DNA from: CBDHEY01 sp965262305
Lineage (GTDB): Bacteria > Pseudomonadota > Gammaproteobacteria > Pseudomonadales > Cellvibrionaceae
DNA length: 64,000 nucleotides
NCBI GenBank assembly: GCA_965262305.1
Contig: CBDHEY010000004.1
Coordinates: 248,001 to 312,000 of the forward strand
Direction of reading: 5' to 3'
How positions within the stretch are numbered: the stretch's first letter is position 1; each line of letters begins with the position of its first letter. The position numbers and the translations under genes were made by a program. Below are positions 9,713 to 18,350 of the stretch, piece by piece. Below the pieces are notes generated by a model, which saw nothing but the letters and a program-made list of their open reading frames with translations, made no database searches and was not told the DNA's origin.

Positions 9713-10022
9713 AAATGATTTACATATTAAGAGCAATGCAAGGAAAAACTAATCTTGAAGAGTACAACTAAAGATAAAATAATTAAGACTCTTCTCGTTT
9801 TAATTTATAGCGTATTGAGTGAAAGTTAAAAATAATGAATGGAAATAGATACTTTTCTTATATTACTTTTCTGAATTAGTCACAAAACTGAAACAGATAA
9901 AAGCTAGTACCAACATACTCAGCACCCATCTAAATATCTATATTTAGACTATGCTCTGGGTTTTATTAATGATTTAATTTCGGAACCTAAAAACATAACT
10001 TTTATTTAATTTGTTAAAAGAT
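9713..10022. other. AT-rich intergenic region
   Basis: About 310 bases between the hairpin after lrp and the 3' end of the shikimate kinase gene. I see no open frame of credible composition, no repeat and no RNA gene here. Confidence 0.5.
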
Positions 10023-10535
10023 TTACAACAAAGAATTTTCGACTAGCTTCACACTTTCTTCTATCGACATCCCCTCTATTTCGCAACTTATATCAGCATA
10101 CTTCTCGTATAGTGCTTTACGCTCATCAAATAATGCGCCAAATGACATGGACTTCGGAGCAGCCACGCCTCGGTTATCGATATTGCCTACCCTTAACCTT
10201 AAGCTTTCCATTGACAATTTTAAATAAATACAGGTACCAAACTGCTTTAAATGTGCCATTCCTTCGTCGCTGTAAACAACACTGCCACCGGTTGCAACGA
10301 CTTGGCTTTTGAAACTCGAATTTAATAGCATCTCCTGTTCTTTCTCTCGTAACGACATGTAACCAAAACGATTCAAGAATTCTTGAAGACTCGAACCGAT
10401 TTGAGTTTGTAAAACAATATCCGTGTCAACAAAAGTTTTAGCTAAATTCTTTGCCAATAATACACCAAGCGTACTCTTTCCTGCGCCCGGCATGCCAATC
10501 AGAATAATTGACTTATGTTTATCATCACTGATCAT
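10023..10535 (-). CDS. Shikimate kinase-like protein
   Basis: A 170-residue P-loop kinase with Walker A GMPGAGKST near residues 14-22, the shikimate-binding DTD motif (FVDTDIVLQ), the arginine in MSLREKEQEML and the glycine pair in VVATGGSVVY. These are the hallmarks of AroK/AroL, which phosphorylates shikimate at the 3-hydroxyl in the aromatic amino acid pathway. The usual partner aroB is not adjacent. Instead the gene follows pdxH by 3 bases on the same strand, so the two are cotranscribed. This location suggests a second, AroL-like shikimate kinase, with the canonical aroK probably elsewhere. Confidence 0.82.
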   Translation of the reverse strand: MISDDKHKSIILIGMPGAGKSTLGVLLAKNLAKTFVDTDIVLQTQIGSSLQEFLNRFGYMSLREKEQEMLLNSSFKSQVVATGGSVVYSDEGMAHLKQFGTCIYLKLSMESLRLRVGNIDNRGVAAPKSMSFGALFDERKALYEKYADISCEIEGMSIEESVKLVENSLL

Positions 10536-10538
10536 GAG

Positions 10539-11189
10539 CTACGGTGCCAATCGAAAGATCGACCATTCAGTATCTGTCAGCTTATATCTAAATCGATCGT
10601 GAAGTCTATTTGCACCGCCCTGCCAAAACTCCATTTCACTTGGCTTAACTCGGTAACCACCCCAGAAAGCGGGTAGCGGGACTTCAGAATCCTGATATTT
10701 TTGTTCGATCTTGTTATATTCCGAAATTAAATAATCTCGCGATACGATTTTTTTACTTTGCTCTGAAGCCCAAGCTGCTAGCTGGCTTTCCCTAGGTCGA
10801 GTTCTAAAATAACTAGCCGATTCTTCTTCTGTTAACTTCTCAGCTACACCTGAAACATGAATCTGCCGCTCCATGAAGTACCAAGGGAAAAGTAAACTCA
10901 CGGATTCATTTTCAGCAATATCCCGCGCTTTTTTACTTCCATAATTGGTGTAAAAAACAAATCCCTTATCATCAAATTTTTTAAGAAGGACAATTCGCTG
11001 GGAAGGTTGGCTAATTTCATTTGCTGTCGCAAGCACCATAGCCGTAGGATCTTGAATACCACTTGATATTGCTTGTTTCATCCAAAGTTCAAATTGAATA
11101 ATCGGACTGTCGTCTAAATTATGAAAATCAAGACCGTCCTTTAAATATTCCCGACGAATTGTTTCCAAATCCACGTCTAGCAACCTCAA
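10539..11189 (-). CDS. pdxH: Pyridoxamine 5'-phosphate oxidase
   Basis: A protein of about 211-216 residues with full-length similarity to PdxH, the FMN enzyme that oxidises pyridoxamine or pyridoxine 5'-phosphate to PLP. Diagnostic segments are SQRIVLLKKFDDKGFVFYTN, the Y-F-R-T-R-P-R-E-S-Q-L-A-A-W-A-S-E-Q run, and the C-terminal RFRYKLTDTEWSIFRLAP. No ATG is present at the N-terminus. TTG at 11189, TTG at 11183 or GTG at 11174 are possible; a GAGG box at 11187-11184 fits GTG at 11174 best. The first is given here. The gene is cotranscribed with the shikimate kinase-like gene and divergent from mobA. Confidence 0.95.
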   Translation of the reverse strand: MRLLDVDLETIRREYLKDGLDFHNLDDSPIIQFELWMKQAISSGIQDPTAMVLATANEISQPSQRIVLLKKFDDKGFVFYTNYGSKKARDIAENESVSLLFPWYFMERQIHVSGVAEKLTEEESASYFRTRPRESQLAAWASEQSKKIVSRDYLISEYNKIEQKYQDSEVPLPAFWGGYRVKPSEMEFWQGGANRLHDRFRYKLTDTEWSIFRLAP

Positions 11190-11327
11190 TAAAAGAAAGA
11201 TAAAGCGAGTTATACGAGTAGCGCTTGAATATAAATTTAGTTTCGTTAATTGTAACTTTAGATTTCAAAAACGAATTAATTGCAGATACCATTGTACCTA
11301 AATTTTTGAATCTATAAAGAAGGATAA

Positions 11328-11933
11328 ATGAGCACAGAATCTTTTCCAATCGCAACAATACTCGCTGGAGGCAAAAGCCGACGAATTGGAGGTGGAAATA
11401 AATGCTTATTGGAATTAAATAGTAAGTCAATACTCGATCATATTATTGAAAGGTTAAAGCCCCAAACTAGCGATATCATTTTAAATCTTAACGCTTTGGA
11501 CGACTTTTCAAACTATAGCCATTATTCTCAGGTAAAAGACGAAAGTGATTCTTACCTCGGCCCTTTGTCAGGTATCTTCAGTGTGATGAATTGGATAGAA
11601 AAACAAAAAATGCAAGAAAATCAACTAATAGTAGTAAGTGGCGACTGTCCATTCATTCCACTAAATTTAGTTCGCCAACTATTAGAATCACAGAAAAAAG
11701 ACCGCATTGTGATTGCTAATAGCAATGGAAGGAATCACTATACAATCGGACTATGGCCGTTAACATTCAAAACAAAAATCAATCAATATCTAGATGCTGG
11801 AAATAGAAGTATAAAAGGCTTTGTAAAATCAGAAGACGTTATCTCATGCCCTTTCTCATTTGAAAAAATTGATCCGTTTTTTAATATTAATACTCCTGAA
11901 GACTACCAATATGCTAAGAAATATTTCGAATAA
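11328..11933 (+). CDS. mobA: Molybdenum cofactor guanylyltransferase
   Basis: A 201-residue nucleotidyltransferase with the N-terminal GTP-binding loop LAGGKSRRIGGGNKCLLEL, the SGDCPFIP metal-binding segment and a C-terminal FFNINTPEDY, which is the usual ending of MobA. It joins GMP to molybdopterin to form the MGD cofactor. The first loop contains an extra glycine (GGGNK in place of the usual G-x-D-K) and lacks the aspartate seen in most MobA proteins, so activity is likely but not certain. The AAGAAGGA box before the ATG supports the start. Confidence 0.87.
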   Translation: MSTESFPIATILAGGKSRRIGGGNKCLLELNSKSILDHIIERLKPQTSDIILNLNALDDFSNYSHYSQVKDESDSYLGPLSGIFSVMNWIEKQKMQENQLIVVSGDCPFIPLNLVRQLLESQKKDRIVIANSNGRNHYTIGLWPLTFKTKINQYLDAGNRSIKGFVKSEDVISCPFSFEKIDPFFNINTPEDYQYAKKYFE

Positions 11934-12747
11934 TCTCAAAATAAAGTCTTTGATCTTCTTTTTTCCATTTTCTTTTTTATGTTTCTCGGTACACTCTATA
12001 GCTTTAAACTATGACGATTGTATTAGCTTTTCTAAAAACGAATACGAAAAAATCTATTGTTTAATTAAATCAAAAGGAAAAGGCGCTCGACTACCAAGTT
12101 TTCAGGATTTTAAAAATAGCAATACAACTACACAATGGTTGCTACTAAAACGGGATGCAAACGAGCTTAACATTGAACTTGCAAAACCCAAAATGGTAAA
12201 AAACAACAAAAACGCAAGACAGTTCACCGGTCCAAAGGAAAGTATTTCAAATAAGGAAAAAAACAAAGAAACATCTATTTCAAACGAAAACAGTTTACAA
12301 AATTGCGTACTAGAAAAAACAAAAATTCAGTGCAAACATAATTTATTTGAATTAGTTAGAAATATATCCAGACCTAGCTCTTTGAATAAAGAAAAGCTCA
12401 CTCTATTCAAGGATAATAATCTTTCGCAAAACCAACAAGAATTTATGCGATTTGCATATTCGAGCTACATAAACAACATGCTATCTTTGGGGCTTGGTGA
12501 TTCAACCATGTCCTATACAAAATTCAATACAATTTTTCTTGAGAACAAACAAAATCAAAATAGGTTTTCGCAAAGGTTTAATAAGATGTTTAATCTTTTA
12601 ATTGAAGAAAGAAAACAAATGTCAACATTAGCGAGTTATGATAATTCAACACCAAACTCCATCAAAGCCTGCTGGCAACTTGAACACTCAATCATTCTAT
12701 GTGACAACATCAAAAGAAACTGGATTTACAAATTAATCAAAAACTAG
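11911..12747 (+). CDS. Hypothetical secreted protein overlapping mobA
   Basis: About 278 residues starting from ATG at 11911, which overlaps the end of mobA by 23 bases. An earlier in-frame ATG at 11860 would overlap much more and gives no better signal. From 11911 the N-terminus is a convincing signal peptide (LKIKSLIFFFPFSFLCFSVHSIA). The mature part is lysine- and asparagine-rich with four or more cysteines spaced along it and no recognisable domain. I do not know the family. Strong AT bias in its codons compared with mobA may indicate acquisition or relaxed selection. Confidence 0.65.
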   Translation: MLRNISNNLKIKSLIFFFPFSFLCFSVHSIALNYDDCISFSKNEYEKIYCLIKSKGKGARLPSFQDFKNSNTTTQWLLLKRDANELNIELAKPKMVKNNKNARQFTGPKESISNKEKNKETSISNENSLQNCVLEKTKIQCKHNLFELVRNISRPSSLNKEKLTLFKDNNLSQNQQEFMRFAYSSYINNMLSLGLGDSTMSYTKFNTIFLENKQNQNRFSQRFNKMFNLLIEERKQMSTLASYDNSTPNSIKACWQLEHSIILCDNIKRNWIYKLIKN

Positions 12748-12752
12748 ATCAA

Positions 12753-13078
12753 TTAAAAACTAATTACAGGCACGTTAAACTTCCCTAATTTTAATTCACT
12801 GGCACTAATATAAAGTAAAAAGAATCGCCGCCAACGAATGGGACTAAGTCGAAGAATATTCCTATCTGTTAAAAAAGTATCAGTATATTCCAAAGAAGAC
12901 GAATTCAAAGAGTCTCGATTCCTAATTCTAACCACAGGTAAAAAATCCTGACCGGCGGTATCCGATAGCACAGATGTAGAATCCACCAGATCTTATTCGC
13001 CAACGGAAAACAAAACCTAAATCATTAAAGTCACCAGATTTTTCTTCCACTAAAATAGGAAAATCTGACAAGGTATCT
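12753..13078 (-). pseudogene. Possible frameshifted tail of the beta-helix lipoprotein gene
   Basis: Directly after the stop of the beta-helix gene, protein-like reading continues in two other frames. One frame runs from before that stop through SRDTLSDFPILVEEKSGDF and FVFRWRIRS to about 12928. The third frame continues with STSVLSDTAGQDFLPVV to 12753. The octamer CGTTGGCG occurs three times in this stretch, each time giving RWR in a different frame. Two indels would join the frames into one longer C-terminus. Alternatively these are chance open frames. The evidence is suggestive only. Confidence 0.35.
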
Positions 13079-15622
13079 CTACTCGGTACGCCAACGAAAA
13101 TTTTCGTTAATGGCGGGTTCAATAGTCAAAAATAGATCTTCATCGCGAACCAATCTCCACAATTGAGAACTTAAAATTTCTTCTTTGCTTAGCTGACTAT
13201 CAATAGATTCACAAGTTGAAAAAGTTAATACGTCAATCGTACTAGGTTCCTCCAAGTCTTCGTCCCCTATATCTCTCAGATCATCCACGGTTTCAAAGCT
13301 AATACATTCTTCAGGGTTACTTAATGGACGTATTTGGAAAATAGAGTGATCAACTTCCGAGTTTACAATTCCAGACCCTATCGACAGCACGCCGCCCAAT
13401 AATTGATTTCCAGAAACAAAGACCTGATCTCCTTCAGCAACCGATACTAATGCAAGGCTGTCGCGATCTGTGTCAAGCTGATTATTAAATACGTCAACTT
13501 CAATCGCCTCAGAAACGCCATCGACACTGATCGTTTGGTTAATTAGGGATTCCGAGGAAGTCACAAAAATGTCATTGAAACCTATTACAGAAGAATCACT
13601 ATTAATTTGGATAAGCGTATCATTAGGGGTCAACTCATTATCATTAATTAAAGTATTAAAGTGAATGCTACTGCTAACGGCATCGTCCTCAACGACAATT
13701 TGTTGAGCAGGAATATCGATAAAACTACTATTCCAAATAAAGTTGTTTTCAGAGGGTTCACCAGTACCACCTATTCTAATAGCCTCCCGGGCGATGGTTT
13801 CGTCTTCGGGATTATTCTGTCCTGTTGAAAATACTTGTGCTGATATGACTTTATTATTTGAACTGCCGTTTTGAATAACTAACCCCTCTTGGCCAACATC
13901 ACTAATATCAATGGCTCGAAGAGTATTATTGTTACCATTATTGATAACTAAACCATTTGCTGCATTTCTGAAATCGATTCCCTCGACTTCCCAATAATCT
14001 GTTTCCAACCTAAACACGCTATTCTCATCATCAATACCGAAGCCTTCTAATATGACCTCCTCACCGAATTCGGCACGTAACATTATGGGTTCGTCTACCG
14101 TTCCAGATTGATTAGCTAAAAAATAAGGTTGGCTAAGCGCACTCTCATCCACTTCACTAAGAGAATAAACACCTTCACTTAAAACGATTTCGTCGCGAGG
14201 TTTCGCGAGTTCTAGAGCTTGTATTAATCCATGAACGTCTGACACCCTAATAAGATTAGTTTCAGATACAACAATATTGATAATTGTCTGTCGAAACTCC
14301 CCATTGCCCACAAGTGCAGTCGTAGCGTCTATCGCAAAACTATTAACACCGGTTCTAAGATCGAATATATTATCTTCATTGCCAAAGGAAAATCCCGTAA
14401 AAGGGCTAGATTCTAAGTCTACATTTTCTTCGCTAACATCAAGCCTCCCTCCATTCAGATAACGTGTATCAACGATTGATATAGGGTTGCCTTCATCATC
14501 GAGAGTCAAACGAGACAATGTTAGCTCAAAACCATCAGTTGAGGTCGCACTAAGTGAAAGGTTGTCATAATCGAAAGGAACTCGGTAGGTGTAGTCGGAC
14601 GTTTCGCATCGAAACTCCGGAGACAGCAATCCATCACTTTCAAATAATAAATCAGCATCTCCTGCTGACGAGTTGGAACCGGTAATATCAAGTGAAAGTA
14701 GTCTACTGTCACTTAACCTTTCTTCCGGGGTACCAGACTCTCGTTCGATCGAAAAAAGATATCTATTCGTATTAACACTCTCCCCTGTTTCTGGGTCAGT
14801 CTGCTCAGAATTTACGATAACCTCGAAACTATTTTCACCTATTTCTAAGGGAAAAGATGGCGTAGAAAAGCTATCATAACTTTCTCCATTGAGCGTAGCA
14901 GTCGCTAATTTACCCGCTATTCCGAATCTAAGCGAAATCTGACATAGATCATAATCAGCAACCAGGTTATATTCTCGAATTGGAGACTGCCCCTCCTCCA
15001 AATCGTCATCCGCTATAAATTCCTCAGGAAATGCCCCCATTTCTGTAACAAACCCTAAAAGCTCTTCAGACTCTATGAACTCATCAACTGTTGCATAAGT
15101 ATCGATCGCCAAACGGTTAGAAAGAAAGGCTTGGAAGCTCTCAATCTCGGCCTCAGAGCTAACGCGAGTTGCCTCAATGATATAGCTCACGGTTGCGTTG
15201 GTTTCCGTTTGCTGCAAACGCACTTCAATAATGTTATCACCTTCGCTAAGGTTCCATTGAAAAGAATCGCCAGAGTTTATTTCTGTCACTTCCGCATCTA
15301 CTCGATTATCTTCATCCGGAAAAAAACGAACTATTTGCCCAATAACACCCTCAGATTCAGTAAAAGTTGGAGTAATCGTAATCGACTCTTCACCTTCATC
15401 AATATCTACCGAATAGGGCCCCGTCGCATCAGGGTTGAAACTTCCCTCTTCTACCACCACCCCATTTAGAAGTAATACACCACCATCAACGGCTATATTA
15501 GTAACAGACAAATCGGGTATATCAATGAAGCCAGCGCGTTCGGAGCTGCTTCCACCACAACCAGAAAGGATTAAAAACAGAAAAATATAAAAAGACACAC
15601 AAAACTTCATGCGTATTGACAT
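13079..15622 (-). CDS. Lipoprotein with cadherin-like beta-sandwich repeats and a right-handed beta-helix
   Basis: An 847-residue protein with an N-terminal lipobox (FLFLILSGC, Cys near residue 22), so it is probably an envelope or outer-membrane lipoprotein. Residues about 40-160 and 200-330 look like cadherin-like beta-sandwich domains (PYSVDIDEGEESITITP; NIIEVRLQ). Residues about 465-720 form parallel beta-helix coils rich in asparagine and isoleucine ladders, as in chondroitinase-B-like or pectate-lyase-like folds. The composition is strongly acidic. Substrate and catalytic residues cannot be assigned; a role in polysaccharide binding or cleavage is inference. The C-terminus may be cut short by a frameshift. 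Confidence 0.78.
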   Translation of the reverse strand: MSIRMKFCVSFYIFLFLILSGCGGSSSERAGFIDIPDLSVTNIAVDGGVLLLNGVVVEEGSFNPDATGPYSVDIDEGEESITITPTFTESEGVIGQIVRFFPDEDNRVDAEVTEINSGDSFQWNLSEGDNIIEVRLQQTETNATVSYIIEATRVSSEAEIESFQAFLSNRLAIDTYATVDEFIESEELLGFVTEMGAFPEEFIADDDLEEGQSPIREYNLVADYDLCQISLRFGIAGKLATATLNGESYDSFSTPSFPLEIGENSFEVIVNSEQTDPETGESVNTNRYLFSIERESGTPEERLSDSRLLSLDITGSNSSAGDADLLFESDGLLSPEFRCETSDYTYRVPFDYDNLSLSATSTDGFELTLSRLTLDDEGNPISIVDTRYLNGGRLDVSEENVDLESSPFTGFSFGNEDNIFDLRTGVNSFAIDATTALVGNGEFRQTIINIVVSETNLIRVSDVHGLIQALELAKPRDEIVLSEGVYSLSEVDESALSQPYFLANQSGTVDEPIMLRAEFGEEVILEGFGIDDENSVFRLETDYWEVEGIDFRNAANGLVINNGNNNTLRAIDISDVGQEGLVIQNGSSNNKVISAQVFSTGQNNPEDETIAREAIRIGGTGEPSENNFIWNSSFIDIPAQQIVVEDDAVSSSIHFNTLINDNELTPNDTLIQINSDSSVIGFNDIFVTSSESLINQTISVDGVSEAIEVDVFNNQLDTDRDSLALVSVAEGDQVFVSGNQLLGGVLSIGSGIVNSEVDHSIFQIRPLSNPEECISFETVDDLRDIGDEDLEEPSTIDVLTFSTCESIDSQLSKEEILSSQLWRLVRDEDLFLTIEPAINENFRWRTE

Positions 15623-15913
15623 TACGATTAAAACCTAAATTGAATTATTCTGATGAATTTCTGAGCCCAATTTTGCAGGCCGGACACGTTACTAGCATTC
15701 CCTAAAAGAGTAAAGGTCGGAATTTTTGTCTCGCGACAATTTTTGCTGCAGAAATAGCCTTTTATAAATAAGTAAGACAACTCAATCAGCGTAAGTTCAA
15801 ATCACATTTTATCTTTATTTTTCAAATAGTTAGAACTGCCATATTTCGCCATAATTCAGCAGAATTGATCACCCGTAAAGCGTGAACTATGCACCCTAGC
15901 AATCAAATTCGAC
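15623..15913. other. Intergenic region between divergent lipoprotein and membrane-protein genes
   Basis: About 290 bases that should carry the promoters of the beta-helix lipoprotein gene (minus) and the membrane protein/VWA operon (plus). I see no gene and no clear promoter hexamers. The structured leader beyond it is described separately. Confidence 0.4.
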
Positions 15914-15975
15914 TGGTAAATTAAATTTAACACGGGTTAAACGGCAACCTAATTTACCGAATACCCGTATTTTTT
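15914..15975 (+). promoter_or_regulatory. Leader with two mutually exclusive stem-loops
   Basis: Stem 1 pairs GGTAAATTA (15915-15923) with TAATTTACC (15950-15958) and encloses a smaller GGTT/AACC stem. Stem 2 pairs ACGGGT (15932-15937) with ACCCGT (15963-15968) and is followed by ATTTTTT, like an intrinsic terminator. The two overlap and cannot form together. The element lies 26-33 bases before the start of the membrane protein gene, so it could act as an attenuator, or it could be coincidence in AT-rich DNA. Confidence 0.35.
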
Positions 15976-16000
15976 AAACCTTAATTACAAGGGCTTTACC

Positions 16001-17479
16001 ATGAGTACAATTATATCAACATCACCTTTTGGTCCTTGGGGCACTTTTCTTGTGCTGTTTCTTGGATCTGTATTTGTGCTGTATTTAGCGAGAACCTCAG
16101 CACACAAAGCTATTAAAGGCATTTTTCACTTACTTACGGCAAGTAGCCGTTTGGCAGCCGCAGCTTTAGAATCAACTCGTAAGAGCATGGCTGAGCGAAA
16201 CCGAGAAGTACTGCTAAGCCAAGGTGCAGAGCAGGTTACACGCGAACTGAATAAAGAATTTTTTGAAATTAGTCGATTTGTGCAACGAGACTTGGGTGGT
16301 TACCCTCAACTACAAAGAAATATTCAAGAAAAGGTCGCGAAAATAGAGGATGATTATTCAAATAGCGGCGTTGTAGCGACTGCATTGCCAGAATGGATAG
16401 ACGCAGTAGATGCTGTTGCGAAGCTTAAATCATCTGATAAAACCCCAAGTTTAAATAGCAATATACTGGAACAAATTCATAGTTCCGCAGAACAGCAACA
16501 TAAGGATCTACTCGAGCAACATCGAGATGCGACCGTAAAACGTCACAAAATCCTCAAAGATATGACCCCTTATTGGCGAAAACTCGCGGAATCGGTGGAT
16601 GAAGTAGGTGGACGCCTTAAAGAAATTGTGACGCGAAGTAATCATATCGACGAGCTTATGGCGAGGTTTAATGGAATTAACGCAGGAACAGAAGCCGCCG
16701 TCAAGACACTCAAAGTATCTGCGTTAACTCAATTTATTATTTCGTTCATTGTTATTGTTATTGCTGCAGGTGGCGCATTCTTCAATTTTCACCTTATCGC
16801 TTTGCCAATGTCCGAGATGGTTGGATCAGTGCAACGAGTGGGTGGTATTAAAGTAGCAGACTTAGCTGCTCTGGTAATCATTTGTTTGGAAATTACCGCA
16901 GGAATATTTTTGCTCGAAGGGTTGCGCATTACTAAATTGTTTCCTCTCATTGGGTCGATGGACGACAGAGCGAGAAAAACCATTATTATTGCTTCAATGT
17001 CGGTGCTATTGATTCTAGCATGCACAGAATCTGCACTCGCATTTATGCGTGATCAGATCGCTGTCGACCTAGCAAACTTAAGAGCCTCTTTATCTGGTGC
17101 GGATCAGCAAGCTCACGGGACATCCGGTATTAATTTCTGGATTCCCTTAGCGGCAAATATGATTCTAGGTTTTGTTTTACCATTAGCTTTAACAATGGTC
17201 GCAATTCCTTTGGAATATCTATTAAATACAGGCCGAACAATATTTGGGAGTATTTTTGAAATCATATTAAGTTTCTTTGTTTCTATACTTAGAATTCTAG
17301 GGCTTGTTTTTCGACATCTTGGGAAACTGTTCATAAGCGTATATGACTTATATATCGCAGCGCCGATCTGGATCGAAGCGAAAATAAAAGAGCATCAAAC
17401 TAAAAGAGAAAACGAAAAGAGTCATCTCGATCAATACGTTTACAACGAACCCTATACAGAAAAAGGAGCAGAAAAATGA
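16001..17479 (+). CDS. Polytopic membrane protein of unknown function
   Basis: A 492-residue protein. It has one span at about residues 12-31, a long charged, helical cytoplasmic or periplasmic region (about 32-240, rich in E, K, Q and R), then about five spans (243-265, 285-305, 327-349, 380-405, 414-437) and a basic, charged tail. I do not recognise a named family. The next gene begins inside its stop codon (ATGA), so the two proteins are made together. The partner is a VWA lipoprotein, which suggests an envelope complex. A leader with possible attenuator structures precedes the gene, and an AAGGG box lies 9-10 bases before the ATG. Confidence 0.72.
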   Translation: MSTIISTSPFGPWGTFLVLFLGSVFVLYLARTSAHKAIKGIFHLLTASSRLAAAALESTRKSMAERNREVLLSQGAEQVTRELNKEFFEISRFVQRDLGGYPQLQRNIQEKVAKIEDDYSNSGVVATALPEWIDAVDAVAKLKSSDKTPSLNSNILEQIHSSAEQQHKDLLEQHRDATVKRHKILKDMTPYWRKLAESVDEVGGRLKEIVTRSNHIDELMARFNGINAGTEAAVKTLKVSALTQFIISFIVIVIAAGGAFFNFHLIALPMSEMVGSVQRVGGIKVADLAALVIICLEITAGIFLLEGLRITKLFPLIGSMDDRARKTIIIASMSVLLILACTESALAFMRDQIAVDLANLRASLSGADQQAHGTSGINFWIPLAANMILGFVLPLALTMVAIPLEYLLNTGRTIFGSIFEIILSFFVSILRILGLVFRHLGKLFISVYDLYIAAPIWIEAKIKEHQTKRENEKSHLDQYVYNEPYTEKGAEK

Positions 17480-18150
17480 GCAACCTAAATTTAACATCGA
17501 ATAACATTTTAAAATGTTTTTTACTATCATTCATGCTACTTCATCTTTCTGGGTGCGGTGAAGAAAATGCAAACTATTCAAAAGGAATTTATTTGTTATT
17601 AGATACCTCGGGAACTTACACCAAGGAATTAAATAAAGCCAAGCAGTTGATTAACTATATGTTGGCAATGTTAGAACCTGGAGATACATTTGCCGTAGCA
17701 AGGATAGATAGTGGCAGTTTTAGTGAAAAAGATATTGTTGCTAAAGTTGTCCTCGATCCTCGCCCATCAATTGCAAATAAACAGAAACGAGAATTTGCAG
17801 CAACAGTGAATGATTTTGTTACCAATGTTCAAAGTAGTGCTTATACAGATATTTCTGGTGGTTTACTTCAAGGTATCGAGTACTTAAACGAAGCCAAAGT
17901 TGGCAGGAAGACAATAATGATTTATTCAGACTTGAAAGAGGATCTTCCGAAAAACTTTGTTCGTGATTTTGAGCTGACTCTTGATGGATTTAGCGTGCAA
18001 GCACTAAACGTAACTAAGCTTCGTTCAGATAACCAAAATCCACAACACTATCTAGATAGAGTTGAACAGTGGGAATATAAGGTTTCTCAAGCAGGAGGCC
18101 ACTGGGAAGTAATTAACGATCTAGACAAGCCCGAAGCAATATCAATGTAA
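17476..18150 (+). CDS. VWA-domain lipoprotein, partner of the upstream membrane protein
   Basis: A 224-residue protein with a lipoprotein signal (LLSFMLLHLSGC, Cys27) followed by one von Willebrand A-like domain. The MIDAS start DTSGT (residues 43-47) and downstream YTDISGG and IYSDLKEDLP fit the metal site of VWA folds, although the motif is D-x-S-x-T rather than D-x-S-x-S. VWA domains bind partner proteins through a metal ion. It is translationally coupled (ATGA) to the membrane protein gene, so the pair probably forms an envelope assembly. A good terminator follows. The function is unknown. Confidence 0.75.
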   Translation: MSNLNLTSNNILKCFLLSFMLLHLSGCGEENANYSKGIYLLLDTSGTYTKELNKAKQLINYMLAMLEPGDTFAVARIDSGSFSEKDIVAKVVLDPRPSIANKQKREFAATVNDFVTNVQSSAYTDISGGLLQGIEYLNEAKVGRKTIMIYSDLKEDLPKNFVRDFELTLDGFSVQALNVTKLRSDNQNPQHYLDRVEQWEYKVSQAGGHWEVINDLDKPEAISM

Positions 18151-18219
18151 ACTTGAATACGCATTCAAAAATCAGGATTTTGCCATATGTGAATGCTTAG
18201 GAGTACCAGAAGTCAAAAC

Positions 18220-18250
18220 GAGGTGGCATTCGCCACCTCTTCGATAACTG
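18220..18250 (+). terminator. Terminator after the VWA lipoprotein gene
   Basis: An 8-bp perfect stem (GAGGTGGC / GCCACCTC, 18220-18239) with a 4-base loop. The T-tract is imperfect (TTCGATAACTGTTTT follows). It probably ends the two-gene operon. Confidence 0.6.
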
Positions 18251-18350
18251 TTTTGAACTCTATCTCAAAAAACAACTTAACAAGAGATAATAATTATCAA
18301 CAGATACTATTACTCTCGAAAAATACGCAATACTTTATTTAAAACTTTAG

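Noticed and set aside
11128..11430. Minus-strand frame between pdxH and mobA
   Set aside because: It lies opposite the start of mobA and overlaps pdxH; the real genes explain the region.
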